Below are positions 1 to 8,800 of a stretch of 64,000 bases of DNA, piece after piece. How positions within the stretch are numbered: position 1 is the first letter of the stretch; each line of letters begins with the position of its first letter. Under the pieces are notes generated by a model. That model was not told the DNA's origin and searched no databases. It saw only the letters and a list, made by a program, of their open reading frames with translations. Made by a program: the position numbers and the translations under genes. The DNA comes from Phycisphaerales bacterium (GTDB taxonomy: Bacteria > Planctomycetota > Phycisphaerae > Phycisphaerales > UBA1924): assembly GCA_028279375.1 (NCBI GenBank), contig JANQNW010000010.1:1-64000 (forward strand), in the 5' to 3' direction.

Positions 1-222
1 CGCGAAGCGCGCTCCGGCGCCTGCAGGGAAGAGAAGCCTCCCTCTCCCGCTGGCCCGCCTGGCGTATCCCATCCGGCGAGGATTCGATCGCGTCGATCAC
101 GCGCACGATCTGGAGATCAAGCTCTGCGACGAGCGCGTCGATGGCGCCGGGTGGGATACGCCAGGCGGGCCAGCGGGAGAGGGAGGCTTCTCTTCCCTGC
201 AGGCGCCGGAGCGCGCTTCGCG
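1..222. repeat. Perfect 71-bp inverted repeat at the window edge
   Basis: Bases 1-71 are the exact reverse complement of 152-222, with an 80-nt spacer. The repeat lies inside a protein-coding gene. A perfect long palindrome there, exactly at the sequence end, is typical of a fold-back or chimeric contig end. The alternative is a real hairpin. The spacer and right arm translate coherently as part of the gene; the left arm does not. Confidence 0.9.
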
Positions 223-1879
223 AGAGCGCCAGGCGCGAGAGCGCGTCGACGCGTTCCATGCGCTCGCGTTCGATCGTGCTGTCTCTGCCGCGCCCCCACG
301 CGCTGAGCCACTCGCTGCGCGCACGGATTGAAGCGCTGACGAGCTTGAGATTGTCACTCGAGTGATCCGGCCTGTTCATCTCCTCCTCGAGCGCGTGTGC
401 CGACGAGGCAAGGCGGGCGTAGACGCCATCATGGATCGGAACGAACGCCTCGATCTCGCGCAGCGCCTCCGCATGGACTCCCTCCTCTGGCGCCTGATCG
501 AGGAGATCCCAGAGTCGCTTGCTGCTCTGTGGGGCGCCTGGCGTGTCGGCGTCGCCGAGAGCGCCCGCGATCTCGACAGCGCGCACGTAGCTCGTGAGCG
601 ACGTCGTCGCGGCGCGGAGGTTGAGCAGCAGGCTCGTGTTGGAGGGATCCTCAGGCGAGCTCTCCCCGTCGATGAGGGCGCGAAGTCGCTCGACGGCGCG
701 CTCTTGCGTCTCAGTTGTCCGCTTCAGGAGTTGGGCGCGCCCGCGCCGCGCGATCGGTGGAATCTCGCTGCGTGTTTCGAAGCCTTGAGTCTCGCGAATC
801 TCATTCGTGATTCGGAGCGCGGCGCCGGCGAGGCGCGTCGCCAGCCGGCGATCGCGCGCGAGCGTCGGATCATCTGGGTCCTGAAACAAACGAGACTCGA
901 TCTGCATCGCGGCCTCGCGCAGTTGTCGGGACGATTTGGCCTCTGAAGGGACGCCGTCCACCGCGCTCAAGAGCTCTCGCGCCAGTTCGAGATCGGTGAT
1001 CATCTGCAAGCCGCCGGCGCGCGTCGACAGTGTGACGAGTTTCTCGGTCGCTGATTCAAGCCATTCGTAGACACGATCGACCCGCGACGTCGGTCGCCAC
1101 TGCACGGTCGTGAGCGCATGCGCCGCGTCGTAGGCCTCGGTCAGTCGAACGATGAGATAGACCGCCTGCTCGGCGTACTCAGGATGTGAGAGCGCCGGTT
1201 CGAGCGCTGACTTGAGCTTGAGCATTGGCACGCGTGCGCCAGCCGCATTCGGAAGTTGGTTGGCGGCGCGCTCCAGCGCTGCGATTGGGTTCTCTGGAAT
1301 AGGACGACGCGGCGCCCAACCGCTCTGCAGGCTTCGTCCGGTCGAGAGTTCGCTGAGTTCGCCGAACTCGGAGAACGTGTCGCGCAGGGCGCGATCGAGC
1401 TGAAATGAGGTCGTGGGGGGACTCTCACGAAATCGCTCGAGCGCGCGCTGCAATCTGCGAAGCGCAGCGCGGACTCGTCGCTGGGCGCGCTGATCGAGTC
1501 GGCCGCTCCGGGGGCTCGTCGCCCCGAGGAGCGCGTCAATCGATGGAATCGCGTCAATGAGTTGCAGCGCGCGCAGCGAATGCAGCTCGCCCTCGGCGCG
1601 ACGCGTGTCTCCCTCGGCGAGCAGTTGAACCGCGAGCCGCCTGACGCCGATCGCGGCGCGCGTCGCCTCGTCGAGATCCTCTTCATTCACACCTTCGAGT
1701 CGGCGCTGGATCTCATGATCGAGTTCCTGCACGAGGCGCACGAAGCGCGAACGCTCGGCGAGATCCGGTTCCTCTGCGTCGCCACCGAGATTGAGCGTCT
1801 GCGCGCCGGCGCCGGCGCTGATGACGCCGCCAAGCGCGACGGCGACGAGGGCTTGCCTGGCGGAGCGCCGGCGAATCAC
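1..1879 (-). CDS. Secreted alpha-helical protein of unknown function (3' end off window)
   Basis: The minus strand is open without a stop from a GTG at 1879 to the window edge, about 626 codons. The GTG overlaps the truA stop codon by 4 nt (GTGA), so the two are probably translationally coupled. The N-terminus (VIRRRSARQALVAVALGG...AGAGAQ) is a signal peptide with an A-x-A-like cleavage site. The rest is rich in Leu, Ala, Arg and Glu and looks like a long helical or coiled-coil protein; I recognise no catalytic motif and no family. The last 23 or so residues come from the inverted repeat at 1-222 and are probably not the real C-terminus. Plus-strand open frames here are antisense shadows. Confidence 0.75.
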   Translation of the reverse strand, partial: MIRRRSARQALVAVALGGVISAGAGAQTLNLGGDAEEPDLAERSRFVRLVQELDHEIQRRLEGVNEEDLDEATRAAIGVRRLAVQLLAEGDTRRAEGELHSLRALQLIDAIPSIDALLGATSPRSGRLDQRAQRRVRAALRRLQRALERFRESPPTTSFQLDRALRDTFSEFGELSELSTGRSLQSGWAPRRPIPENPIAALERAANQLPNAAGARVPMLKLKSALEPALSHPEYAEQAVYLIVRLTEAYDAAHALTTVQWRPTSRVDRVYEWLESATEKLVTLSTRAGGLQMITDLELARELLSAVDGVPSEAKSSRQLREAAMQIESRLFQDPDDPTLARDRRLATRLAGAALRITNEIRETQGFETRSEIPPIARRGRAQLLKRTTETQERAVERLRALIDGESSPEDPSNTSLLLNLRAATTSLTSYVRAVEIAGALGDADTPGAPQSSKRLWDLLDQAPEEGVHAEALREIEAFVPIHDGVYARLASSAHALEEEMNRPDHSSDNLKLVSASIRARSEWLSAWGRGRDSTIERERMERVDALSRLALSRSALRRLQGREASLSRWPAWRIPPGAIDALVAELDLQIVRVIDAIESSPDGIRQAGQREREASLPCRRRSALR

Positions 1880-2748
1880 GACTCGTCCGATCGAAGATCT
1901 GGAAGTTGCATGGCGCCCTCGCTGGGTTGCGCCTCGTTGCGATAGCGGATCCACTCGAGGCAGAGCCCCGTCGGGGGGAGCGTCGGTCCGGCCTCGCGCC
2001 GGTCGCCGGATTCGATGGCGCGCGTGATCGCGTCGGCGCGAAGGCGCCCGCGTCCAATCTCGACGAGCGTGCCGGCAATGATGCGCACCATGTTGTGAAG
2101 GAAACCCGTGCCGCTGATCGTGATATCGAGACGGTCGGGTCCGGACCTGGCGACGTAGCAAGCGAGAACCGTGCGCACGGTGGTGAGTCTGCCGTGTCCG
2201 GCCTTGGCGAAGGCGCCGAAGTCATGCTCACCGACGATGAGCGCCGCGGCGTCGCGCATGGCGTGGGCGTCGAGATCTGTCCAGATGTGATGCACGTAAT
2301 GCCGGTCCCAGAGCGGGGCGGTCAGGCCGGTCGCGAGCCGATAGCGATAGCCTTTGCTGACGCAGTCGGATATGGGATCGAAATCCTCGCGGCACGGGTC
2401 GGCGCTGACGACTTGCACATCGTCGGGAAGCTGCGCGTTGATCGCGGCTGCGAGACGCTCGTCGGGCGGTCGGCGGCAGTCATCCGAGCAGGCGAACGTC
2501 GCGACCTGGCCGATGGCGTGGACGCCTGCGTCGGTGCGGCTGGCGCCCTGAATATTCAGGGGCTCGCGCACGACGGCGCGCACGGCCTGCTCGACAAGCT
2601 CCTGCGCCGTACGCAGCGGAGCGCGCTCGTGATCGGCGTCCTTGATGACTGCGGCGCTCGGCGCATGGGCGCCTGGCGGCAGGTCCTGTTTCTGCCAGCC
2701 ATGCAGGTCGGTCCCGTCATATGCGATTGTGAGTCGATACCTCGCCAT
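1876..2748 (-). CDS. truA: tRNA pseudouridine(38-40) synthase TruA
   Basis: TruA converts uridines 38-40 of the tRNA anticodon arm to pseudouridine. The start MARYRLTIAYDGTDLHGWQK is the classic family N-terminus. The catalytic Asp lies in SRTDAGVHA (about residue 73), followed by a YRYR motif and FLHNMVRIIAGTLVEIG near the C-terminus. The protein is 290 residues, slightly longer than usual, because about 20 residues rich in Ala and Pro are inserted after the first strand (around 22-45). The gene overlaps the next downstream minus-strand gene by 4 nt. Confidence 0.95.
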   Translation of the reverse strand: MARYRLTIAYDGTDLHGWQKQDLPPGAHAPSAAVIKDADHERAPLRTAQELVEQAVRAVVREPLNIQGASRTDAGVHAIGQVATFACSDDCRRPPDERLAAAINAQLPDDVQVVSADPCREDFDPISDCVSKGYRYRLATGLTAPLWDRHYVHHIWTDLDAHAMRDAAALIVGEHDFGAFAKAGHGRLTTVRTVLACYVARSGPDRLDITISGTGFLHNMVRIIAGTLVEIGRGRLRADAITRAIESGDRREAGPTLPPTGLCLEWIRYRNEAQPSEGAMQLPDLRSDES

Positions 2749-3154
2749 GTCGGACGAGCCACCCTACCAGCCTGACAAGGGGGTTCCAACGTGTCCCGGG
2801 GCAGACGGCGCTGTTTGCGCGCCGAATGAGGGAACCCGCAGGGGGAAGGCGGCGTACGACTAGTTGAGAGGCAGCGCCTCACTCACTTCCAGACGCGTGT
2901 CCCGTGGAACCACGATTCTCTGGGCCACAGAGATCGTCACGCGAGTTCGAAGCGACTGTTGCTGCTCTCTCAGCACATGGGCGTTCCGGAGACATCCGGG
3001 CATCGCCCCCTGGTTCTCCTTCACCAGGTGGGAGTTTCGACTCCTGACAGACACGAAGACCGCCAGGGTCCCGTCCCCCCGCGCACGCCAGCCAGTCAGG
3101 GATCTTCGGCGGTTTTCGTTTGCGCTGACCGCGCTCCCGATCAACGACATGCGA
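2749..3154. other. Intergenic stretch without a supported gene
   Basis: About 400 nt between truA and the next minus-strand gene. Short open frames of around 100 codons exist on both strands (2860-3150 minus, 2864-3181 plus), but neither has a convincing ribosome site, domain or signal peptide. The truA promoter should lie in the left part of this stretch; I see no clear boxes. Confidence 0.5.
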
Positions 3155-3173
3155 GCGCCCGGAATCCGGGCGC
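3155..3173 (-). terminator. GC-rich hairpin after the kinase-like gene
   Basis: A perfect 9-bp palindrome around a single central base (GCGCCCGGA-A-TCCGGGCGC), 33 nt downstream of the stop of the minus-strand gene 3206-4303. There is no T-run, so it may only assist termination or protect the transcript end. Confidence 0.4.
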
Positions 3174-3205
3174 CCGTGTGAAATGACCGAGTTGGTGACA
3201 GCGGA

Positions 3206-4303
3206 TCAGAAGAGGGAGCCGGCGGTCAGCATGCCGCTCTCTTCGAAGTGCTGCATCGCCTCATCGACGGTGCGGAAGATCTTCGTCGCCGTTTCGGTGA
3301 TGAATGGCGACGGGTTCTTCTGCGGGCGCCAGACGATGTAGACGTCCTTGGTGTGCTCGAACGCGTGCTGAAGCTCTCGCTCCACACCCGAGGAGAGGCC
3401 CGGGACGCCACCGGGGAGTTCGGGAATATAGCTCACGATCATGTCGGACTGATCGATGAGGCGGAAGTCGCGCATGTAGATCTGGCCGTCGATGTCGCCG
3501 GCGATATCGAGCACCTCGCGCACCTTCACGTGGAATGTCTCGTCGCCGTTGCCGGGTGTGACGTCGATGAAGTCCTTGCCCTCACTTGCTGCGGCGATCG
3601 CCCGGTCGAGGAGAAGTTTCTCGTCCACGTCGCCGGGATCGAACGCGATGAACGCCTCGGCAAGGCGGCGGCGGAAGTCGTCGATCTCGGCGAGCACGTC
3701 GGGCATATCGACGACGTGGCTCATCGGGAAGCTCGGATAGACCTTGCGCATCTCAGGGCGGCAAATGAGTCGGTACATCGTCTCGAGCGTCGAATGCTCG
3801 CGTCCGCGACTGACGATCAGGAACTGACCGCCCATCGCCTGGGCCATCATTTCAGTCGCCAGGAGTTCCTCCTCGCGCCAGACCATGCAGTCCTTGAGCG
3901 TGGCGTCGATCTGATGTTCATCGTGCAAGCGTTTGTGCACGATCTCGATGTTGTCGACGAGACAGATGAAGAGATCGAGATCGAGCTTCTCGACCTGGTC
4001 GAAGTCGAATGCGCGGAAAAGGCCGTGACGCCAGCGGAACGTGGCGTGCGTATTCAGGAGCATCTTCTTCTGGTCGGACGCCTCGGCGATGATCTCCTTC
4101 ATGACACTGCGGCGCAGCGAGTCCAGGCGCGAAAGCGGGAGATCGAGGATGCGCCCCGGTCGGATGTTCCTGTCGTCCGCGTACATCATGTCGCCGACGT
4201 TGTAGAGGGAGATGGTCTCTCCACGACTCTGCCCGAGCGCGAGGACATCCTCGAGATAGGGCTTCTTGTCCATTCCGACCTGACCGGTGACGATCGCTCT
4301 CAT
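3206..4303 (-). CDS. Nucleotide-kinase-like protein with a C-terminal deoxyribosyltransferase-like part
   Basis: 365 residues. The N-terminus MRAIVTGQVGMDKKPYLEDV has the strand-loop-helix layout of a P-loop, but the loop reads GQVGMDKK instead of GxxxxGK[ST]. LNTHATFRWRHGL and LFICLVDNIE, further on, resemble adenylate-kinase-like folds. The C-terminal third (MRDFRLIDQSDMIVSYIPE, then SSGVERELQHA) resembles nucleoside 2-deoxyribosyltransferase-like proteins, where a small molecule sits between the D and E positions. A ribosome site (GGAG) lies 6 nt upstream of the ATG. I infer a nucleotide-metabolism role; the exact reaction cannot be assigned. Confidence 0.6.
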   Translation of the reverse strand: MRAIVTGQVGMDKKPYLEDVLALGQSRGETISLYNVGDMMYADDRNIRPGRILDLPLSRLDSLRRSVMKEIIAEASDQKKMLLNTHATFRWRHGLFRAFDFDQVEKLDLDLFICLVDNIEIVHKRLHDEHQIDATLKDCMVWREEELLATEMMAQAMGGQFLIVSRGREHSTLETMYRLICRPEMRKVYPSFPMSHVVDMPDVLAEIDDFRRRLAEAFIAFDPGDVDEKLLLDRAIAAASEGKDFIDVTPGNGDETFHVKVREVLDIAGDIDGQIYMRDFRLIDQSDMIVSYIPELPGGVPGLSSGVERELQHAFEHTKDVYIVWRPQKNPSPFITETATKIFRTVDEAMQHFEESGMLTAGSLF

Positions 4304-4372
4304 GACTGCTCCAAGGCTGCTGACTGGGGAAGCGACGAGTATAGAGCGCCTCGGGGCCTTGCGGCCCGCCGC

Positions 4373-5680
4373 TCATTCGGACTCCGAGTCCACGGCGAGC
4401 GTCTGGAAGCAGGGGCCCCAATAGCTCAGGAGCGTCGCAATATCGAGGGCGTCGACGACGCCGTCGCCGGTCACATCCGAGACGGAGGGCTCCGGCCCCC
4501 AGCGGCTGAGCAGCTCGGCGATATCGAGCGCGCTGATGACGCCGTCGTTGTTGATGTCCGCCGGAAGGCACCCGAGGTCGATGTCCCAGCCCATGACGCT
4601 CATCGCCATGAGATCCGAGAAGGCGACATACGAGGGCAGCACCTTCGAGAAGTCGTATGTCGGATCCATCAGGCCGATCGTGGTGATCGAGCTGAAGGCA
4701 TCGTCCTTCCAGTGATTCGCCGGCCGGCCGTCGCCGCCGATGAATGTTCCAGTTGAGAATCGGAACTGCGATGAGGGCAGTCCGTGGATGGCGCCGACGA
4801 CATCGAAGATCGCCGGGGCACCGATCGCGGTGTCGCGCGTAAACGTCGAGAAGTCGGCGAGTGACGCAGGATTCGGCGCGCCGAGGTACTGGAATCGGAA
4901 CATGTCGAGTGACGTCGGGAACTTCGTCTGGATCGAGAGGACTTGGCGATCGGTGTCGCTCTGGAAGCCGAGGATGTGACCGATCATGTGCGCCGTGGTC
5001 CAGACGACGTCGATGTGACCCGCGGGCACGCCGTCTGACGGATTTGTGTCGAGCGTGAAGTCGACGTTGTCGAAGTCGAGACATGCGTCCGCGCCGGGAT
5101 CTGTGAAGAGTCCAAGCGCTCGAGCCGCGGCCTGTGTCGTCTCCATCGAGCCGAAGAAGTCGTTCGACTTGTCGTCGTCATCGGTGTCGTAGTTGTCGAA
5201 CCACGTCGTCCATTCCATGCGTTCCGTCGGCAGTGCGTTGAGCAGGTCTGCCTCGAAGGTCTGGGCGTCGGCCGCCATGGCGTCTCGCAACGTGACGTAA
5301 TCGGTCTGATAGCGCTCATAACGGAGTCTGACGCTGCCTGACGTCATGTCGCCGAGCGTCACCTCAATCGTGACGACGACTGGATCCTGGATGTACTGCT
5401 CCCAGATCCCCGCGCCCGCGTTGAGCGCGTTGACGAAATCCATGTCCGCGGCGGCCGTCTTGTCGAGTGAGAACTGGATATCGAATCCGGAGCCTCGTTC
5501 GATGGCGCCGACGATCACGCGATCGTCTCCCAGAGGATCAGCGGGTGTCAACGGCTCGGTCGATTCAAGCGCGACGCAGCATCCGGCGGCGTCAAGAAGA
5601 ACAGCGCCCGTCTCGGCCAATGCCGTTGAGCTGAGAACGAGTGCGGACACTGCGAAGGCGAATGTGCGCGCGGCGTACAT
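4373..5680 (-). CDS. Secreted metalloprotease-like protein with dockerin-type repeats and a mutated active site
   Basis: I chose the ATG at 5680, preceded by GGAG, which gives 435 residues starting with the signal peptide MYAARTFAFAVSALVLSSTALA. An in-frame ATG at 5728 would add 16 residues in front of it. The body matches its neighbour at 5772-7151 (HEIGHxLGF-type metalloprotease, NF038122-like), but the zinc helix reads AHMIGHILGF: the catalytic Glu of HExxH is Met. Downstream W-KDDA...IGLMDPTYDFS is retained. The C-terminus carries two EF-hand-like calcium repeats (DINNDGVISALDIAELL and DVTGDGVVDALDIATLL, each followed by W-G), like planctomycete dockerin-type anchors. It is probably a secreted, catalytically dead or altered paralogue. 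Confidence 0.8.
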   Translation of the reverse strand: MYAARTFAFAVSALVLSSTALAETGAVLLDAAGCCVALESTEPLTPADPLGDDRVIVGAIERGSGFDIQFSLDKTAAADMDFVNALNAGAGIWEQYIQDPVVVTIEVTLGDMTSGSVRLRYERYQTDYVTLRDAMAADAQTFEADLLNALPTERMEWTTWFDNYDTDDDDKSNDFFGSMETTQAAARALGLFTDPGADACLDFDNVDFTLDTNPSDGVPAGHIDVVWTTAHMIGHILGFQSDTDRQVLSIQTKFPTSLDMFRFQYLGAPNPASLADFSTFTRDTAIGAPAIFDVVGAIHGLPSSQFRFSTGTFIGGDGRPANHWKDDAFSSITTIGLMDPTYDFSKVLPSYVAFSDLMAMSVMGWDIDLGCLPADINNDGVISALDIAELLSRWGPEPSVSDVTGDGVVDALDIATLLSYWGPCFQTLAVDSESE

Positions 5681-5771
5681 CGGAAGCTCCACCCATCGCG
5701 AGTGCGTTCTCGCGACCCCGGCCTCCAACGTATCGCGCGTCAGTCAGATTCAGGTGAGGAATTCGCAGAAC

Positions 5772-7151
5772 TCACTCACAGGGGCCCCAGTTGCTGAGGA
5801 TAGTGGCGATGTCGATCGCGTCGACGAGTCCATTGCGGGAGACATCCGCTTCGATCGTCTGTGTCGCCCAGAATCCGATGGCGATGGAGAGGTCGCCCTG
5901 ATCGACGACGCCGTCGCCGTTCACATCCGAACCGAAGCAGCCGATTTCGAGATCCCATCCCATCAGACTGAATGCGAGTCGATCCGCGCGCGTGATGTAC
6001 GGGGGAATGGTCCCGAGGGGCGTCTCAGGAATGCCGCCGCCGGGTCCTTCCGGCGCCGAGTAGGTCGGATCCATGACACCGATGTAAGTGAGGTTTCCGA
6101 GGATGACATCGTCCTTCCAGTGGCTTGCCTGGCGGCCGTCGCCTGGTGGAATAAAAGTGCCGGTCGAGAATCGTGGCGCCTCCGGGAAGCCAGCGATCGA
6201 GCGCACCGTGTCGAGTGTCGCCTCGAAGCCCATGCGGATCTCACGGGCGTATTGTGAGAACTGATCGATCGTCTGAGGATCGGTGCCCTGGAACCCCGTG
6301 TGGAATCGATACAGATCGAGCGTCGAGGGCAGCACGCGGAAGTCGCCGAAGAACCCATCGACGGTGCTGACGAACCCGAGCATGTGTCCGATCTCGTGGA
6401 TCATGACCATGACGGTGTCGATCGAGCCGGGCGTGATGCCGTCCCTCGGATCGCTGTCGAAGACGAAGTCTTGATTGAAGACGATGGACGCATCGATCTG
6501 CAGGCCATCGGGAATCGGGAGTTCCAGCGCCTTTGCGTTCGCCGGCGATGCGACGACGCCGCCGAACTCGTCGAGGTCGTTGGAAGCGACCGGTCCGTTG
6601 AATGTGTTGAAGACGATCGACGGAAAGGGAAGCGCATCCACGAGTGGCCGCTCCGCATACTCCGCGTCGGCGACCATGGCGAGTCTGACGGATTCGTATG
6701 GATACGAGAAGTTCGGCGTGCTCGTGGCGGCGATGAAGTTCACGCCATCGACAGCGCCGACGGCGATCACGATCGTGATCGGGTCCTTCAGGACGGCTTC
6801 CCAGATCGACGCTGCGAGTTCGAGACCCTCGACGAATTCCCCATCTGCGGCGATGGCCGGACTGAGGTCGTAGACGATGTCCACGTAGCCACCGCTTCGA
6901 TCGACTCGTTCACCCACGCGCACGCGCTGTCCGGCGTTGGCGTGATGCCGGATATACGCGGCGCCGCGCCCTGCGGGATCGTCCTGGGCGCAGAGCGCAT
7001 GGCAGACATGGTCTGCGCCGAGGTAGAAGACAGCGTCGCGCATCTGCCGGTAGGGCCTGGTCTGGTCGTCCTGGGCGATCGCATCCGCCGCGCTGGCCAG
7101 CGCGATCACGCACGCGCAGGTCCGAGCGAGCGCGCGAGAGAGCGTCAACAT
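5772..7151 (-). CDS. Secreted zinc metalloprotease with dockerin-type repeats
   Basis: 459 residues with a signal peptide (MLTLSRALARTCACVIALA...ADAIAQ) and a strong ribosome site (AAAGGAGA) 7-8 nt before the ATG. HEIGHMLGF near residue 253 gives the two zinc His, the catalytic Glu and the third-ligand region. SHWKDDV...IGVMDPTYSAP is the conserved region after the active site. Two calcium-binding repeats (DVNGDGVVDQGDL, DVSRNGLVDAIDI) end in a W-G motif, typical of Phycisphaerae surface proteins. It is a paralogue of the adjacent 4373-5680 gene, 91 nt downstream on the same strand, so the pair arose by tandem duplication. Substrate unknown. Confidence 0.85.
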   Translation of the reverse strand: MLTLSRALARTCACVIALASAADAIAQDDQTRPYRQMRDAVFYLGADHVCHALCAQDDPAGRGAAYIRHHANAGQRVRVGERVDRSGGYVDIVYDLSPAIAADGEFVEGLELAASIWEAVLKDPITIVIAVGAVDGVNFIAATSTPNFSYPYESVRLAMVADAEYAERPLVDALPFPSIVFNTFNGPVASNDLDEFGGVVASPANAKALELPIPDGLQIDASIVFNQDFVFDSDPRDGITPGSIDTVMVMIHEIGHMLGFVSTVDGFFGDFRVLPSTLDLYRFHTGFQGTDPQTIDQFSQYAREIRMGFEATLDTVRSIAGFPEAPRFSTGTFIPPGDGRQASHWKDDVILGNLTYIGVMDPTYSAPEGPGGGIPETPLGTIPPYITRADRLAFSLMGWDLEIGCFGSDVNGDGVVDQGDLSIAIGFWATQTIEADVSRNGLVDAIDIATILSNWGPCE

Positions 7152-7268
7152 GCAGTCTCCTTTCCGGAGAGCCTATGGGCGCGTGCCAGCATGCGACATT
7201 TTAGCGTGATCGAGCCGATTTCCGAGTGGAATCGGTCGATGGAGGGAGGGGACAAACGCCCGGCCTCT

Positions 7269-7297
7269 TTGTCACGTCGGCAGGGGGGGCGTATCCT
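7269..7297 (+). promoter_or_regulatory. Sigma70-like promoter for sucD
   Basis: TTGTCA (7269-7274) and TATCCT (7292-7297) are separated by 17 nt and lie about 55 nt before the sucD start. Confidence 0.5.
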
Positions 7298-7353
7298 CGA
7301 ACAGGCCCCAGAGCGGGGCGGACGCACGCAGCACGCCACAGGAAAGGCACGCC

Positions 7354-8334
7354 ATGTCCATCCTCATCGACGGAACGACTCGAGTCATCTGCCAGGGCAT
7401 CACGGGCTCGTTCGGCGCGCTGCACACACGCGGCTGCCTGCACTACAGCCCGACGATCGTCGGCGGAGTGACGCCGGGCAAGGGCGGCAAGAAGGATGAC
7501 AACGGCCTGCCGATCTTTGACACCGTGAAGGACGCCGTCCATGGCGTGAACGCGAACGCGACGATGATCTTCGTGCCGCCGCCATTCTCGGGCGACGCCA
7601 TCCTCGAGGCGGCGGACGCCGGGATCCAGCTCATCTGCTGCATCACGGAGGGCGTTCCGGTGGCGGACATGATTCGCGTGCGAGCCATCCTCGACGAGAT
7701 GAACGCTGGTCGCTCACGTGATGAGAAGATCCGTGTCGTCGGTCCGAACTGTCCGGGCGTCATCACGCCCGGCCCGAAGACGGGCGGCGGTGAGTCGAAG
7801 GACGACCCGTATACGAAGAGCGGCTGCAAGATCGGCATCATGCCGGGGTACATCAACACGCACATCTCGGAGTCCGAGATCGGCAAGGCTGTGGGCATCG
7901 TGTCGCGCTCCGGCACGCTCACCTACGAAGCCGTCTGGCAGACCTCGAACAAGGGACTCGGTCAATCAACATGCGTCGGCATTGGCGGCGATCCAGTGCG
8001 CGGCATGGGATTCATCGACTGCCTCGAGCTCTTCCAGGATGATCCAGAGACCGAGGGCGTCCTGATGATCGGCGAGATCGGCGGGACGGACGAAGAAGCG
8101 GCCGCCGAATGGGCGACGGCGAACATGACGAAGCCGCTGGCGGCGTTCATTGCCGGTCGCACGGCGCCCCCAGGCAAGCGCATGGGTCACGCCGGCGCGA
8201 TCATCTCGGGCGGTGAAGGCGGCGCCGAGTCGAAGATCAGTGCCCTGAAGACGGCCGGCTTTGAGATCGCCGAGACGCCCGCTGACATGGGCGACGCGAT
8301 GGTCCGCGCCATGGGCCTCGCGGTTCCTGCCTGA
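7354..8334 (+). CDS. sucD: Succinyl-CoA synthetase (ADP/GDP-forming), alpha subunit
   Basis: The alpha subunit binds CoA and carries the phospho-histidine in the TCA-cycle step succinyl-CoA to succinate. Motifs seen: CQGITGSFG at the N-terminus (CoA site), [40 protein letters not shown], and the phosphorylated His in RMGHAGAI. At 326 residues it is longer than the usual 290; extra residues lie around 132-150 ([18 protein letters not shown]). The beta-subunit gene sucC, normally adjacent, is not in this window. The next gene starts 2 nt after the stop. Confidence 0.95.
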   Translation: MSILIDGTTRVICQGITGSFGALHTRGCLHYSPTIVGGVTPGKGGKKDDNGLPIFDTVKDAVHGVNANATMIFVPPPFSGDAILEAADAGIQLICCITEGVPVADMIRVRAILDEMNAGRSRDEKIRVVGPNCPGVITPGPKTGGGESKDDPYTKSGCKIGIMPGYINTHISESEIGKAVGIVSRSGTLTYEAVWQTSNKGLGQSTCVGIGGDPVRGMGFIDCLELFQDDPETEGVLMIGEIGGTDEEAAAEWATANMTKPLAAFIAGRTAPPGKRMGHAGAIISGGEGGAESKISALKTAGFEIAETPADMGDAMVRAMGLAVPA

Positions 8335-8336
8335 CG

Positions 8337-8783
8337 ATGCAGAGACTCACGAGGACGCCGCTGCGAGGCCGCCGCGAGTATGCGCTGAGCGTACTGCTCG
8401 TGTTGTCGATGGCGATCATTGCGTCGTGCAACTCGCCGAAGCGATTGCAGCTCGATACGAGCGGGGCGGAGAGCTATCTCGAGACGAAGATCGAGGATCT
8501 CGATGGCGACACCGTCGTTGTCGTCCTTGCGCCATCAGCAGGTTGGAAGGTGCGGCACGATGGCAACCGGCGCGATAAGGACTCGTTCTCGATCTTCATC
8601 ACGATGACGCGGCCAGATCCGAAGTACGCCCACGCGCAGGTCGAGACCGAGCATCGCGTCGGCACGACGATCGACTTCGGCGAGCCCGTGCAGCCGTACA
8701 TTCGAATCCTGCTGCACGGCGAGGAGCCGGTCGAGGACGATGACCTGTATCGTCCGGCGCGCGTTCGGATGAACGCTGAATAG
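8337..8783 (+). CDS. Small lipoprotein of unknown function
   Basis: 148 residues, starting 2 nt after sucD and so probably co-transcribed. The N-terminal basic stretch, hydrophobic core LSVLLVLSMAIIASC and a lipobox Cys indicate a lipoprotein. The mature part is a mixed strand-rich domain with no recognised motif. The link to sucD may be positional only. Confidence 0.7.
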   Translation: MQRLTRTPLRGRREYALSVLLVLSMAIIASCNSPKRLQLDTSGAESYLETKIEDLDGDTVVVVLAPSAGWKVRHDGNRRDKDSFSIFITMTRPDPKYAHAQVETEHRVGTTIDFGEPVQPYIRILLHGEEPVEDDDLYRPARVRMNAE

Positions 8784-8800
8784 GCGTCACCGAGTTCCTC

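Noticed and set aside
362..946. Plus-strand frame of 194 codons near the window start
   Set aside because: The minus strand reads through the same region as one continuous secreted protein coupled to truA.
3248..4756. Open plus-strand frame of 502 codons
   Set aside because: It runs antisense to the kinase-like gene and the start of the metalloprotease-like gene, has no domain or ribosome site, and is the usual shadow in GC-rich DNA.
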